56,775 nt of DNA from the NCBI RefSeq assembly GCF_947495145.1, contig NZ_CANLXP010000022.1, forward strand, positions 1 to 56,775. The letters are read 5' to 3'. Both the position numbers and the translations under genes were made by a program. Below are positions 8,974-18,278 of this stretch, in pieces. The notes beneath the pieces were generated by a model that was not told where the DNA came from, did not search any database, and saw only the letters and a list, made by a program, of their open reading frames with translations. The stretch comes from an uncultured Arthrobacter sp. Its GTDB lineage: Bacteria; Actinomycetota; Actinomycetes; Actinomycetales; Micrococcaceae. How positions within the stretch are numbered: the first letter of the stretch is position 1; each line of letters begins with the position of its first letter.

Positions 8974-9261
8974 CTAAATGTCGTCTGGTGGAGTTCCTTC
9001 GATCGCCGCCGGTGCGCCTGATCTCGGAATGTTGTAGTTGCTGTTGAGGTGCTCTTTGACGTCATCACGCAGGATCAACCAGGATCCGCCCAGCTTGATA
9101 GCCGGGACCCTGCCTTCCCGCAGCCACCGATATGTCACCTGCTTATCGGAGAGACCGAGAAGGTCGGTGAGCTGTTCAATACTGAGCCGTGGCGGCAAAG
9201 CGTCGAAGAGATCGTCCAGTGCCTTAGACACTATGACCACCCCAACCTCCATGATCAGCAC
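8974..9261 (-). CDS. Excisionase/MerR-type helix-turn-helix protein, first gene of the leftward transfer operon
   Basis: About 85-95 residues. The core LSIEQLTDLLGLSDKQVTYRWLREGRVPAIKLGGSWLILRDDVKEHL is a winged-helix of the excisionase (HTH_17) kind. It is the promoter-proximal gene of the leftward operon, divergent from the T4SS operon, so it is well placed to repress both. The start is uncertain. The open frame begins with GTG at 9261, but GGAGG sits 5 nt before a GTG at 9240, which would give an 88-residue protein. Short AAGTAAA repeats in the promoter gap are candidate sites for it. Confidence 0.75.
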   Translation of the reverse strand: MLIMEVGVVIVSKALDDLFDALPPRLSIEQLTDLLGLSDKQVTYRWLREGRVPAIKLGGSWLILRDDVKEHLNSNYNIPRSGAPAAIEGTPPDDI

Positions 9262-9282
9262 GATACACGATGTGGTGTGAAT

Positions 9283-9308
9283 GTAAAGTAAAGTACAGTG
9301 AAGTAAAC
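9283..9308. promoter_or_regulatory. Direct AAGTA repeats between the divergent transfer operons
   Basis: In 9262-9386, the gap between the two divergent transfer operons, GTAAA-GTAAA-GTACAGTGA-AGTAAA occurs as a cluster of four near copies with 5-10 bp steps. The excisionase-like HTH protein encoded alongside binds direct repeats of this kind in other systems. I infer an operator controlling both operons. Confidence 0.4.
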
Positions 9309-9386
9309 ATTTAGTAGTAATCCGCCTCAGATCGTGTCTACTATGGTCAGGGTCGAGTCTATGGTCGTTATGGGGGGCAAAAGTAG

Positions 9387-10013
9387 ATGGTTAATCGCTG
9401 GGGCGATTACGTGACACAGGAGCCTGCTATCGCTCCGGTGGTCACAGAAACCGAGATCCGGGACGCTGTAGAAGTTCTTAGAGGTGTCGCCGGCCCGCAA
9501 CAGGGCCTACTCGGCCTGGCCGCCGGCGAAGGTATGGCCAGATTCCTGACGGACAGCTCGGACGTGTTCTGGCTCGGCGTACACGGCGGAGCCGGTGAGA
9601 ACACGCTGGCCGACCTACTCGGGGGAGTGCCGTGTCACCATCGCTGGCCCTCCCGCTCCGCCGCTGACCCGTCCGTCCAGCCTGCCCACGTTTTCCTGGT
9701 AGCCCGGCAGAACCACCGCGGCCTCAAAGCCGCCCAGCTTGCTGCCCGTGACTGGGCTGCCGGATCGCACCCAACCATCACTCTGCATGGACTTGTGGTG
9801 ATCGCAGACGCCCCGGGCAAGACACCCAAAGCCCTGCACAACCAAACACGCATCACAGCCGGCGGTGTCCCACAGACGTGGGTCGTGCCCTGGATAGAAG
9901 AGCTTCGCCTCGCAGGATCAGTCGACCCCGAGTCGCTGACCCGCGAGCCAAGAAAAGTCCTCACCAATCTTCGTGAGGTCATCAACACCACCATCAGAGC
10001 TAAAGGGGACTAG
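9387..10013 (+). CDS. P-loop-like conjugation-cluster protein (DUF6668-like)
   Basis: A 208-residue cytoplasmic protein opening the rightward operon. WLGVHGGAGENTLADLLGG resembles a nucleotide-binding P-loop in which the lysine of GKT has become Asn (GENT). The following text (PAHVFLVARQNHRGLKAAQLAARDW... GLVVIADAPGKTPKAL) looks like the core of a MinD/ParA-like fold that has lost ATP hydrolysis. I associate it with the DUF6668 type found in actinobacterial transfer clusters, from memory of the pattern only. Its start is uncertain because ATG 9387 has a weak ribosome site. Confidence 0.6.
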   Translation: MVNRWGDYVTQEPAIAPVVTETEIRDAVEVLRGVAGPQQGLLGLAAGEGMARFLTDSSDVFWLGVHGGAGENTLADLLGGVPCHHRWPSRSAADPSVQPAHVFLVARQNHRGLKAAQLAARDWAAGSHPTITLHGLVVIADAPGKTPKALHNQTRITAGGVPQTWVVPWIEELRLAGSVDPESLTREPRKVLTNLREVINTTIRAKGD

Positions 10014-10017
10014 ACCT

Positions 10018-10311
10018 ATGGAACTGCTTCTTATGACCCAGGACGCCGTCATCAACGCCGGCACCCTGCCCGACTCCGAACCGCTAGCCCCTCCGGGCAT
10101 CGGTGAAGCCTGGAACCGCATGGTGGGCGTCGGAAAGTGGATTGCGCTGGGAATCTGCGTCCTTGGCCTGCTCGTCGTGGGCGGAAAGATGGCCTTCGAC
10201 GCACGCCGCGGTGAAACCACGGAGGAAATCTCCAGTGTCATCAAGATCGTCCTCGCAGTGTCGATGGTCACCGGCGGAGCCTCACTCATCACCTTCATCT
10301 CGGGCGCCTGA
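10018..10311 (+). CDS. Small two-helix membrane protein, VirB2/TrbC-like
   Basis: A 97-residue protein with two hydrophobic helices (WIALGICVLGLLVVGGKMAF and the SVIKIVLAVSMVTGGASLITFI region) around a short charged loop. This is the layout of VirB2/TrbC pilin-like or channel subunits. The ATG at 10018 is chosen because AAAGGGGAC lies just upstream. Extending the frame to 9973 would overlap the previous gene. In Gram-positive T4SSs the homologue lines the channel and does not form a pilus. Confidence 0.65.
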   Translation: MELLLMTQDAVINAGTLPDSEPLAPPGIGEAWNRMVGVGKWIALGICVLGLLVVGGKMAFDARRGETTEEISSVIKIVLAVSMVTGGASLITFISGA

Positions 10312-10346
10312 ACAATCGACAAACCAGTCTCACTACAGGAGTAGCC

Positions 10347-11114
10347 ATGGCGGGAACAGAAGAAGAAACCGACAATGCTTGGTGGACCAAACCCACCTTC
10401 ATCATCTCCGCAATAGCCGTTGTCCTCTTGATCGGAATGGGCATCATTCTCTTCACCTTCCTGGGCAATGAAGAGGGACCAGAAGCTGCACCTCCGGTAC
10501 AACCACAGACGAGCTCACCCACCGCGACGGCGTCGGAGTCAGTCTCCGGCGAGTCCGTGTGCGGCTTGGAAGCCACCGGGGGAGCAACCCTGACCTCTGC
10601 ACCTGATGACGTGGAGTGGGAATTCCTCGGCGGTATCGCAGCCCCAAGGTCAGTCGAACACGGGCCCGGGCTCGTCGACGAACAAACGGGCGTCCGCTCG
10701 TGCTACTCCCACACACCAGAGGGTGCGCTTCTAGCGGCTGCCAACCAGATAGCTGCTAGCGGAGATCCTCAACTCCTGCTTGCCACTACGCGGCAGTTGG
10801 CATTGGAAGGGCCAGGCAAGATTGAGACTGTTCAACTGATTGAGCGGAGGATCGACTCCGGAGATACTTCCATTCCTCCAGTCGAGATCGAAGGCTTTCG
10901 CCTTTTGTCCTATGAAGACGCTGAGGCCACCTTGGAACTCGTCGCCTCCGGCGATTCCGGGACAGAACTCTTGTACTTCACGACTTCTCTCAACATGGAA
11001 TGGCACCAGGGCGACTGGTACGTGCGGTACAACGACGATGGCTCTAGCGGCCCCGTTGAAGGCCAGATATCTGATCTCGATGGCTATATCTTGTGGGGCT
11101 CTAGCGTTGGCTGA
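10347..11114 (+). CDS. Single-pass membrane protein with extracytoplasmic domain, TcpC/VirB8-like
   Basis: A 255-residue protein with a short acidic cytoplasmic tail, one transmembrane helix (about residues 17-40) and a Thr/Ser/Pro linker. An external domain of about 190 residues follows, ending TTSLNMEWHQGDWYVRYNDDG. That shape fits the VirB8/TcpC scaffold proteins. AGGAG (10337) precedes the ATG. It overlaps the next gene's likely start. A C-terminal DUF8175-type domain is possible, from recollection only. Confidence 0.6.
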   Translation: MAGTEEETDNAWWTKPTFIISAIAVVLLIGMGIILFTFLGNEEGPEAAPPVQPQTSSPTATASESVSGESVCGLEATGGATLTSAPDDVEWEFLGGIAAPRSVEHGPGLVDEQTGVRSCYSHTPEGALLAAANQIAASGDPQLLLATTRQLALEGPGKIETVQLIERRIDSGDTSIPPVEIEGFRLLSYEDAEATLELVASGDSGTELLYFTTSLNMEWHQGDWYVRYNDDGSSGPVEGQISDLDGYILWGSSVG

Positions 11115-12876
11115 CGTCCCAGCAGAAGAGGAATGCGGCATCGTGGACCTCGGCTGTAAGGCCTCTCAAGGAATTTCGGATGCCATTTCCGGTGCCTCTG
11201 GCGATGCAATCGAAGCAATCGCTAACGCCGTGACAGCCGCACTTGTTGCGACGATCGCCGAGCTTGGCACACTTTGGACGACGATCGATGCTCCGGACCT
11301 GACTACGGGCGCCGCTGGGTCCGCTGAGGCACCCCCTGCTGGTGCTTTCAACGATCTGGTCGGAACCTTCCTCGGGTATGTGACATGGATTGGCATGGGT
11401 ATTAGCGCAATCGCGCTCATCCTCCTGGCGATCACCTTGGTAACAAACGCCCGTCGTGGCGATGGCTCAGACCTCGTCAACAGGGCAACTCTTCTCTTCG
11501 GAGCGACGGCCCTCATTGGTGGAGCTACTTCGCTCGCAGGGTTTGTCGTTCCGCAGCGGGCAGCGTCTTCCGCCCCGGCGGTGGGCTTCATTCAAGACCA
11601 AACCTTTTATCTGACCCTCGCTCTAGCCGCGCTGAGCATGGTTGTGGCCGGCGTGCGGATCGTATGGACCCAGCGCGGCGAGCCGGCGCAGGACCTTCTG
11701 AAGGGGCTGCTGACACTGGCAATAGTGACCGCTTCCGGTGTGGCGTTACTGAACGTTCTGCTCGAGGCCACAGACGCACTAGCGGAACAGATCATCGACG
11801 CAGGAATCGGCGATGATTTCCAGGCTGATGTCCAGCTGCTTCTCGGAATTATGCCGGGCGCAGGCGAGGCCGGCGTCTTCCTAGGCGGCAATCAGATGCT
11901 CATTATCATCGGTGGCATCATCGCGGTGTGCATCAACATCACACAAATCATGCTGATGGTGCTTCGGACAGCGATGCTGTTCCTGATCGCCGGGGTTCTT
12001 CCGCTCTCGGCGGCATTCATGAATACCGAAACCGGGAAAACCTGGTTCAGCAAGATCGTTGCATGGACCCTCGCCTTTGCCTTCTACAAGCCCGCCGCCG
12101 CGTTGATTTATGCAACCGGTGTCACTCTGACCACCTCCGGGCTTTTCTCCGGTCAGGGGCTTCTGCAGTTCTCCGCGGGGCTGATCCTGATTGCCGCGTC
12201 CGTCATTGCGCTCCCGGTACTCATTGGCTTCCTCAGCCCCGCCCTTGGGGCGATGTCGTCCTCGGGCGGTGGTGCCGGTGCGATGGGAATGGCCGCTCTC
12301 GGTGCAGCGATTCCCCAGGGTGCGTCACGGCTGGCACGCAGCCGCCAGGGCTTCGGAAGTACCCCAACCCCGCAGCAAGGACCATCTTCACAGGAGGGAT
12401 CGTCCTCGCAGGATGGGTCGTCCTCTGGCGAGACCGAAGGGGCCTCCTCAACTGATGCCGCAGGCACAGGCGCTGGAGCTGGTGGCGCAGCTAAAGCAGT
12501 TCCCGCTGCTGGAGCCGCCGTAGCTGCCGCTCAGACAGCCGAGAAGGGCGGCGAAGCTGTCGCTGGAGCTGTCCAGGAAGGGGCTCAGCAAGGTCCTTCT
12601 GGCGGGGCCCAGGGCAGTTCGGGGAACCCAACGACATCGCCTCCGGCAGATGCCGGAACGTCAGGAACTGACGGGTCCGGGCGGGGGGTTGCACCGCCCG
12701 GTGGAAGCGGTGCCAGCCCGTCTGGCGCGACGGCCGCTGGTGGTGCCGCGGGGATCGCTGGTGCTGCCTTGCAGCAAGGTACCGCACAGATTCAGAAGCA
12801 GGCACAGCAGATGAAGCAGGAAATTTCGAGCAACACCGGAAACGAGGATGGTCCTAATGGCGCAAACCGAAGCTGA
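11080..12876 (+). CDS. Polytopic channel protein, TrbL/VirB6-like
   Basis: About 598 residues. An external N-terminal segment (VPAEEECGIVDLGCKASQGI...) is followed by roughly eight to ten hydrophobic helices up to about residue 420. A long tail rich in Ser, Gly, Ala, Pro and Gln follows, the typical tail of TrbL/VirB6-type proteins. These form the inner-membrane channel of T4SSs. The start is unsure: ATG 11080 overlaps the upstream gene by 35 nt without a good ribosome site, whereas TTG 11107 has GGGG 8 nt upstream and overlaps by 8 nt. The upstream in-frame extension to 10840 is not used because it lies inside the previous gene. Confidence 0.75.
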   Translation: MAISCGALALADVPAEEECGIVDLGCKASQGISDAISGASGDAIEAIANAVTAALVATIAELGTLWTTIDAPDLTTGAAGSAEAPPAGAFNDLVGTFLGYVTWIGMGISAIALILLAITLVTNARRGDGSDLVNRATLLFGATALIGGATSLAGFVVPQRAASSAPAVGFIQDQTFYLTLALAALSMVVAGVRIVWTQRGEPAQDLLKGLLTLAIVTASGVALLNVLLEATDALAEQIIDAGIGDDFQADVQLLLGIMPGAGEAGVFLGGNQMLIIIGGIIAVCINITQIMLMVLRTAMLFLIAGVLPLSAAFMNTETGKTWFSKIVAWTLAFAFYKPAAALIYATGVTLTTSGLFSGQGLLQFSAGLILIAASVIALPVLIGFLSPALGAMSSSGGGAGAMGMAALGAAIPQGASRLARSRQGFGSTPTPQQGPSSQEGSSSQDGSSSGETEGASSTDAAGTGAGAGGAAKAVPAAGAAVAAAQTAEKGGEAVAGAVQEGAQQGPSGGAQGSSGNPTTSPPADAGTSGTDGSGRGVAPPGGSGASPSGATAAGGAAGIAGAALQQGTAQIQKQAQQMKQEISSNTGNEDGPNGANRS

Positions 12877-14374
12877 CACTGTCGACGTCCGCCCGCGCGT
12901 CTATGGCAATTACCGGGTACCGACTAGCAAAGGCCTTGCTGGCCTGTCGACTGCTGGGACCGTTGTCCTGGTCCTCGGCGTGGTCGGCGGGGTCATTCTG
13001 ATGATGCTCAACATGTGGGTGGCTGCTCTCCTGTTCGAAGCCATCATCGCCGTGGTTCTGCTGCTGTCATTGCAGAAGAACAAGCACGGCCGGACCTTGG
13101 TTGAGCGTATCTTCCGTCGTTTCGGGTGGATGAACGCCCAGTACACAGGGGCCGATGTTTATCGTGCCGGCCCTGTCAGCCGGGTACCGGGCGGGACGAC
13201 CACGCTACCGGGCATCTCGGCACGATCGACCATCAGCGAGCACACCGACGCGTACGGGCGACCGTTCGCCCTCCTGCACGTCCCGCAGCGGAACCATTAC
13301 ACGGTCGTTCTGGGGTCCGAACCGGATGGTGGCGGCATGGTCGATCAGGAGCAGATCAACCGCTGGGTGGACCGTTGGTCGCACTGGCTCGGCCTTCTCA
13401 CCGACGAGCCCGGTCTGACCGCAGCATCGGTCACGATCGAGACAGCACCGGATTCCGGTTTCCGTCTCGCCCGCAAGGTCGAGAGCCGTATTGATCCGAA
13501 TGCACCGGAGTTCGCCCGGGCGGTCATCCAGGAAACCGTCGCCGCGCTGCCTACCGGCGCCACGGTGACTCGTGCTTATATCGCGGTGACTTTTCGTGCC
13601 GCACTGCGGTCCGGTGGGCGGATCCGGAAGGCCGACGAGGTAGCAAATGACCTGGCGGCACGGCTGCCGAATGTCACTGCGAGTCTGAGCAATACCGGTG
13701 CCGGGGTCGCTACGCCGCTCACGGCGCAGGAACTATGCGAGGTCATCCGGGTGGCTTATGACCCTGCCGAGTCGGTGCTGTTCGATCGGGCTCACGCCGA
13801 AGGTAAAGCGCCGCTGTTGAATTGGAGCGAGGTCGGCCCGCAGGCCGCCGATACGTTCTGGGACCGTTACCACCACAACAACGCGTGGTCGAAGTCCTGG
13901 GCAATGTCCGTACCGCCCCGTTCCACGGTCCAGGCGAATGTCCTGCAGGCCTTGGTCGCGCCGAGCCCCGAAGTCGTCCGTAAGCGCGTCACCATGCTGT
14001 ACCGGCCTATTGATGCCGCCCGTGCCGCCCAGCTGGTGGAAAACGACGTCAACACGGCCACCTTCAACGCGTCCTCGCGTAACCGTGCCACCTCACGCGA
14101 TACCCGTGAGACCAGGGCCGCCCGCGCCACCGCCGAGGAGGAAGCTGATGGAGCGGGCCTGCTGAACTTCGCGATGATCGTCACCGCGACCGTCCGCTCA
14201 AAACACGACCTACCCGACGCTGAAGCCGCTATCGAAAACCTCGGTGCATCCGCCCGGATACGCCTCGAGGAGGCCTACGGCGCCCAGGACTCGACCTTCG
14301 CGGCCGGACTACCGCTGGGCATCGTCATCCCGGATCACCTGGCACTACCCAAGACCGTGAGGGACGCACTCTGA
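12857..14374 (+). CDS. SCO6880-type conjugation protein (membrane-anchored)
   Basis: About 505 residues. Two N-terminal transmembrane helices (GTVVLVLGVVGGVILMMLNMWVAALLFEAIIAVVLLLSL) resemble PrgI/TcpE-type membrane parts. A large soluble domain with no Walker motif follows. The combination matches the actinobacterial SCO6880 family encoded next to VirB4 and TraG in transfer regions. ATG 12857 is preferred to ATG 12848 because GAGG lies 9 nt upstream. The stop overlaps the ATG of the next gene by one base (TGATG), so it is coupled to the VirB4-like ATPase and may act as its membrane partner. Confidence 0.7.
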   Translation: MAQTEADTVDVRPRVYGNYRVPTSKGLAGLSTAGTVVLVLGVVGGVILMMLNMWVAALLFEAIIAVVLLLSLQKNKHGRTLVERIFRRFGWMNAQYTGADVYRAGPVSRVPGGTTTLPGISARSTISEHTDAYGRPFALLHVPQRNHYTVVLGSEPDGGGMVDQEQINRWVDRWSHWLGLLTDEPGLTAASVTIETAPDSGFRLARKVESRIDPNAPEFARAVIQETVAALPTGATVTRAYIAVTFRAALRSGGRIRKADEVANDLAARLPNVTASLSNTGAGVATPLTAQELCEVIRVAYDPAESVLFDRAHAEGKAPLLNWSEVGPQAADTFWDRYHHNNAWSKSWAMSVPPRSTVQANVLQALVAPSPEVVRKRVTMLYRPIDAARAAQLVENDVNTATFNASSRNRATSRDTRETRAARATAEEEADGAGLLNFAMIVTATVRSKHDLPDAEAAIENLGASARIRLEEAYGAQDSTFAAGLPLGIVIPDHLALPKTVRDAL

Positions 14375-16080
14375 TGACCATGGAAAAAGCAACACCCGCG
14401 CAGACAAGGTCTACCGATCCGCAGAAACCTGCCACAACTGCCGGGAAGAAGCGCTCCGGTCGATCCACGTCATCAGTGGTGAAGCGGCCGGGCCCGAGGG
14501 GTATCAAAGGCAGGGGCCTGGGTGAGGCGCAGCTGCTGCATCCTGTGCGGGAGATGCGCGGAACGAACTACCAGGTCTGTGGGCTCTACCCGTTCCCGAT
14601 GGGCGGCGGGGCGCCCCTTGAGGGTGTCCCGCTGGGCCGGAATCTCCTGTCCAATGAACCGGTCTGCTGTGATCCGATCTCGTGGTTCAAGAACGTGCGG
14701 CTGATTTCGAATCCTTCCGCGTTCGTCATGGCCAACCCCGGACTGGGTAAGTCATCTCTCTTGCGGCGTATGGCTATCGGTCTGTGCGCGTTCGGTGTGA
14801 ATCCACTGATCCTGGGGGACATCAAGGGCGAGCACGTGGGCATGATCGAGGAACTCGGTGGTTCCCCCTTGCCGTTGGGGCGCGGGGTCGGGCACATCAA
14901 CCCGCTCGATGACGCAGGCGCCCTGGCGGCAACCGAACTTCTGTCGCCGGCCAAGCGTGAGGAGCTGCTCACCGAGCTGCACGCCCGTCGGCGAGGAACC
15001 ATCGCTGCATTGATCGCGATCCTCCGCAAGACCCCGCTCGATGAACGTGAGGGGGCGATCCTCGACCGGTGCCTCCTTGTCCTGGAATCCCGCCACAATG
15101 CCGCCGGGACCATTCCGCTGATGTCCGACCTCCGCCAGGTCCTCAAAGATCGGCCCGTTGAAGTGCGGGAGGTTGCCCTGGACCGGGGCAACGACGAACG
15201 CTACGATTCCATCACCGAAGGACTCGAATCCTCCCTGAACAGCCTCTGCGGGGCGGGCGCGTTCGGTGACATGTTCTCCCGGCCCTCAACGCACCGGATC
15301 GATGCCACCAAACCCATGGTGTTCGACCTGTCCAGGATCTCCCAGACGGAAACCGACCTGCGTGCGGCGACCCTCATGGCCTGTTGGGCGGCCGGCATCG
15401 GAACCGTCACGACCTCGAACATGCTCGCTGACGACGGTGTGATTGAACGCCAGCGGTTCCTCATCATCCTTGACGAGCTGTGGAACACCCTCGCGGCCGG
15501 GCCCGGCATCGTCGACCAGGTCAATGCGCTCACCCGGCTGAACCGCGAGTGGGGGGTCGGTCAGATCATGGCCTCCCACACGCCATCGGACCTCCAGGCG
15601 GTGAAGGACGAAGCGGACCGGCACAAAGCCAAAGGCATCATGGACCGCTGCGGCATCAAAATCCTCGGAGGACTGGCCCGCTCGGAAATGCCTTTGCTGA
15701 CTCAGTCCGTCGAGCTCAGCATCCGCGAGCAGGAGCAGCTGGCGACCTGGCAGGACCCGCCGGCCTGGAACCGCTCAAAGGACGACAAGACGCGCTACAC
15801 CAACGACGACGTCTTCCAGCGCACCACCGAAGAAGCGTTCACGGATGAGGAGCTGACCGCTTGGCTGCAGGACGCTGACAATGCCGCCTGGTACTACGAC
15901 GACCGCACGACGGAGCCGCCGCCCGGCCAGGGAAAGTTCTTCATCAAGGTCGGCTCCCGCGCAGGCATCCCCTTCAGGATGGAATTCACTCCCAGTGAGC
16001 GCCTATCCCGCGTCCACGACACCGAAAAGAAGTGGCACGAAGCCAAACGCACCGCCGCGAAGGAGCGAGGCGAACTGTGA
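14374..16080 (+). CDS. VirB4/TraE-like conjugation ATPase
   Basis: A 568-residue cytosolic ATPase. Walker A lies at about residue 117 (MANPGLGKSSLLRR) and Walker B at about 360 (RFLIILDELWNTL). A later IMASHTPSDLQAV segment is typical of the VirB4/TraC RecA-like core. These hexameric ATPases power assembly and substrate passage in type IV secretion. The N-terminus is basic and disordered. It is coupled to both neighbours: a one-base overlap with the upstream gene, and the downstream coupling protein's GTG lies inside its stop codon. Confidence 0.88.
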   Translation: MTMEKATPAQTRSTDPQKPATTAGKKRSGRSTSSVVKRPGPRGIKGRGLGEAQLLHPVREMRGTNYQVCGLYPFPMGGGAPLEGVPLGRNLLSNEPVCCDPISWFKNVRLISNPSAFVMANPGLGKSSLLRRMAIGLCAFGVNPLILGDIKGEHVGMIEELGGSPLPLGRGVGHINPLDDAGALAATELLSPAKREELLTELHARRRGTIAALIAILRKTPLDEREGAILDRCLLVLESRHNAAGTIPLMSDLRQVLKDRPVEVREVALDRGNDERYDSITEGLESSLNSLCGAGAFGDMFSRPSTHRIDATKPMVFDLSRISQTETDLRAATLMACWAAGIGTVTTSNMLADDGVIERQRFLIILDELWNTLAAGPGIVDQVNALTRLNREWGVGQIMASHTPSDLQAVKDEADRHKAKGIMDRCGIKILGGLARSEMPLLTQSVELSIREQEQLATWQDPPAWNRSKDDKTRYTNDDVFQRTTEEAFTDEELTAWLQDADNAAWYYDDRTTEPPPGQGKFFIKVGSRAGIPFRMEFTPSERLSRVHDTEKKWHEAKRTAAKERGEL

Positions 16081-17870
16081 GCTCACTGGACCGCAAACAC
16101 AAAGGCGGATCCGCCGGAGAGACAGCGCTGTTGGCCCTGCTGGTTGCCGCCCTCATCGGCGTCCCCGCCGCCCTGTACGGCCTCAATACGCTGAGCCACA
16201 AGCTGGTGCCACGCGCTGAAGGGCTTCCCGCTGACTTTTGGGCACGGGCGCTGGGAACCTTCACCGGCGCTCTGCCGTGGCGCAGCACGGAAATCCTCCT
16301 CCTGATCGCAGCCAGTGTCCTCCTCCTTGCACTGTTCGTCGTCTTCGTCGTCCGCAGCATCCGCAAAGGCAGCAGGGCCGTCAAACATGATCGCGCCGCG
16401 GCGCGCATGGCCTCAGTGAAGGATGTCGAGCCCTTCACCGAGAAGCAGGTCCGCGCCAAAGCGGCCCGCTTCGGCGTCGACGCCCCCGGCGTGATGATCG
16501 GGCGCATGGTCCGCGGCGGAAACACACTGTACGCCTCGTGGGAGGACACCCTCCTGCACATCTGGGGCACCCGCACCGGCAAGACCACCACACAGGCCGC
16601 GCCATCGATCATTGAGGCCCCCGGCCCGGTGATCGCTACCTCGAACAAGCGGGACCTCTCAGATCTCACCCGCGACATCCGCGCCGAAGAGGGAGAGGTC
16701 TGGGTCTTCGACCCGCAGAGCGTCGCCAATGAGGAACCCAGCTGGTGGTGGAACCCGCTGTCTTACGTCACCGACAGCGAACGCGCGGCCGAGATGGCGA
16801 ACAACTTCGCGCTCGGCTCCCGGGCCGTCGGCGCGAAAGGAGGCGACGCCTACTTCGACACCGCCGGCAAAGACCTCCTCGCCGGACTGCTGCTCGCCGC
16901 CGCCGTCGGCAAACAACCCATCGAACGAGTACACACCTGGCTTTCCCGCCCGACCAATGACGAAGCCGTCCGGCTGCTCGACGAGGCCGGCTGGGTTAAG
17001 GAAGCCGACTCGGTCGGCGGTGTCATCGCGGCCCCCGACAAGCAGCGCGAAGGCGTCTACGGCACCGCCCGGCAGATGGCATCCTGCCTCAAGAACGAGA
17101 AGATCGCCGCCTGGGTGAACCCAACCGGGCCGGGGGACCGCAGACCCCAATTCGTCCCGGAAGACTTCGTGCGAGGAAAGAACACGCTCTACGCGCTGTC
17201 CAAGGAAGGCGCCGGAACCGCCGGGCCTCTCGTCACGTCGTTGACCGTTGCCAGCGCGACTGCTGCCGAAGAATACGCCGTCACCCAGCGCGGCGGCCGG
17301 CTGGTTATCCCCATGGTCTGCGTCCTGGACGAGGCGGCGAACGTCTGCCGGTGGGGCAACCTGCCCGACCTGTATAGCCACTACGGATCCCGCGGGATTG
17401 TCGTGTCCACCTTCCTGCAGTCGTGGTCCCAGGGCGTTGATGTGTGGGGTGAATCCGGCATGAAGAAACTGTTCTCCACAGCGAACGTCTTCACCTACGG
17501 CGGCAACGTCAAAGAGGAACAGTTCCTGAAGATGCTCTCGGACCTCATCGGCCAATACCGGTACACGTCCGTGTCCACCTCACGCCAAAAAGGTGGCAGC
17601 TCCAGCAGCCGGCAGGACTCCACCGACGACATCCTCTCCGTGGCCGACCTCGCCGCCCTCCCCAAAGGCAGGGCCGTAATGCTCGGATCCGGTGCCCGGG
17701 CTGTCCTGCTCCGGACCGTCCAGGTGAGCGACCGCCCCTACGCTGACAAGGTTGCTGCATCAGAGGCCGCCCGCAACAGGCCACGACCCATCACAGCGGG
17801 CCTCACCGGCGAACCAACTCCTGCTGGCGCTAGTGGCGGCAACCGGTGGTCCGCGATGGCGGGGGAGTAG
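16077..17870 (+). CDS. Type IV coupling protein, VirD4/TraG-like
   Basis: A 597-residue protein. Two N-terminal transmembrane helices (ALLALLVAALIGVPAALYGL, ILLLIAASVLLLALFVVFVV) are followed by Walker A HIWGTRTGKTT (about residue 165) and Walker B LVIPMVCVLDEAANV. The segment YSHYGSRGIVVSTFLQSWSQG is characteristic of TraG/VirD4. It recruits the relaxase-DNA complex to the secretion channel. The GTG at 16077 is chosen because AAGGAGCGAGG precedes it and it overlaps the upstream TGA. An in-frame ATG at 16032 lies inside the preceding gene. Confidence 0.93.
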   Translation: MSSLDRKHKGGSAGETALLALLVAALIGVPAALYGLNTLSHKLVPRAEGLPADFWARALGTFTGALPWRSTEILLLIAASVLLLALFVVFVVRSIRKGSRAVKHDRAAARMASVKDVEPFTEKQVRAKAARFGVDAPGVMIGRMVRGGNTLYASWEDTLLHIWGTRTGKTTTQAAPSIIEAPGPVIATSNKRDLSDLTRDIRAEEGEVWVFDPQSVANEEPSWWWNPLSYVTDSERAAEMANNFALGSRAVGAKGGDAYFDTAGKDLLAGLLLAAAVGKQPIERVHTWLSRPTNDEAVRLLDEAGWVKEADSVGGVIAAPDKQREGVYGTARQMASCLKNEKIAAWVNPTGPGDRRPQFVPEDFVRGKNTLYALSKEGAGTAGPLVTSLTVASATAAEEYAVTQRGGRLVIPMVCVLDEAANVCRWGNLPDLYSHYGSRGIVVSTFLQSWSQGVDVWGESGMKKLFSTANVFTYGGNVKEEQFLKMLSDLIGQYRYTSVSTSRQKGGSSSSRQDSTDDILSVADLAALPKGRAVMLGSGARAVLLRTVQVSDRPYADKVAASEAARNRPRPITAGLTGEPTPAGASGGNRWSAMAGE

Positions 17871-17873
17871 CCG

Positions 17874-18278
17874 GTGGACATCGACACCGCCGACGAAGCG
17901 AACAACGACCTGACGGACGAGGAACCACGCCTGTACTACGCGAACGTAGAACAGTTCGTCACTCAAATGCTCGCCCAGCAATACCGCAGGCCCGTCGACC
18001 TCGCAGGCCGCGGCAACACCTTCACCTGGTGCAGCAAATGGTGGCTCCACGCCGAAGCCGTCAGCCGACTCACCGCACTGTGGCGGGCATGGGAAGCATC
18101 CCGGCTCGACCCAACCACCGGAATGATGGTGTGGTGGCGGGACCACGCCGACGCCACCATGCGCGTCCTCTTCGCCCAAGACGGACCCTTCGCCGGCTGC
18201 ACACCCCGCGACCACAAACCCACAGGCATTCCCTTGCCGCTTACTCCGCCTCCAGCTGAGCTCTTTGATCTGGACTAA
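17874..18278 (+). CDS. DUF4913 family protein
   Basis: A 134-residue acidic protein. Its body (LYYANVEQFVTQMLAQQYRRPVD... FTWCSKWWLHAEAVSRLTALWRAWEASR... GMMVWWRDHADATMRVLF) matches the DUF4913 signature, a short Trp-rich actinobacterial family that often follows the coupling protein in transfer regions. It begins with GTG three bases after the coupling protein stop, so it is the last gene of the rightward T4SS operon. Function unknown. Confidence 0.85.
   Translation: MDIDTADEANNDLTDEEPRLYYANVEQFVTQMLAQQYRRPVDLAGRGNTFTWCSKWWLHAEAVSRLTALWRAWEASRLDPTTGMMVWWRDHADATMRVLFAQDGPFAGCTPRDHKPTGIPLPLTPPPAELFDLD

Noticed and set aside
10840-11079. In-frame extension of the TrbL-like gene
   Set aside because: It lies inside the upstream gene in another frame and has no membrane or signal features.
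16659-17555. 298-codon frame antisense to the coupling protein
   Set aside because: Glycine/valine-rich GC shadow of a confident VirD4-type gene.
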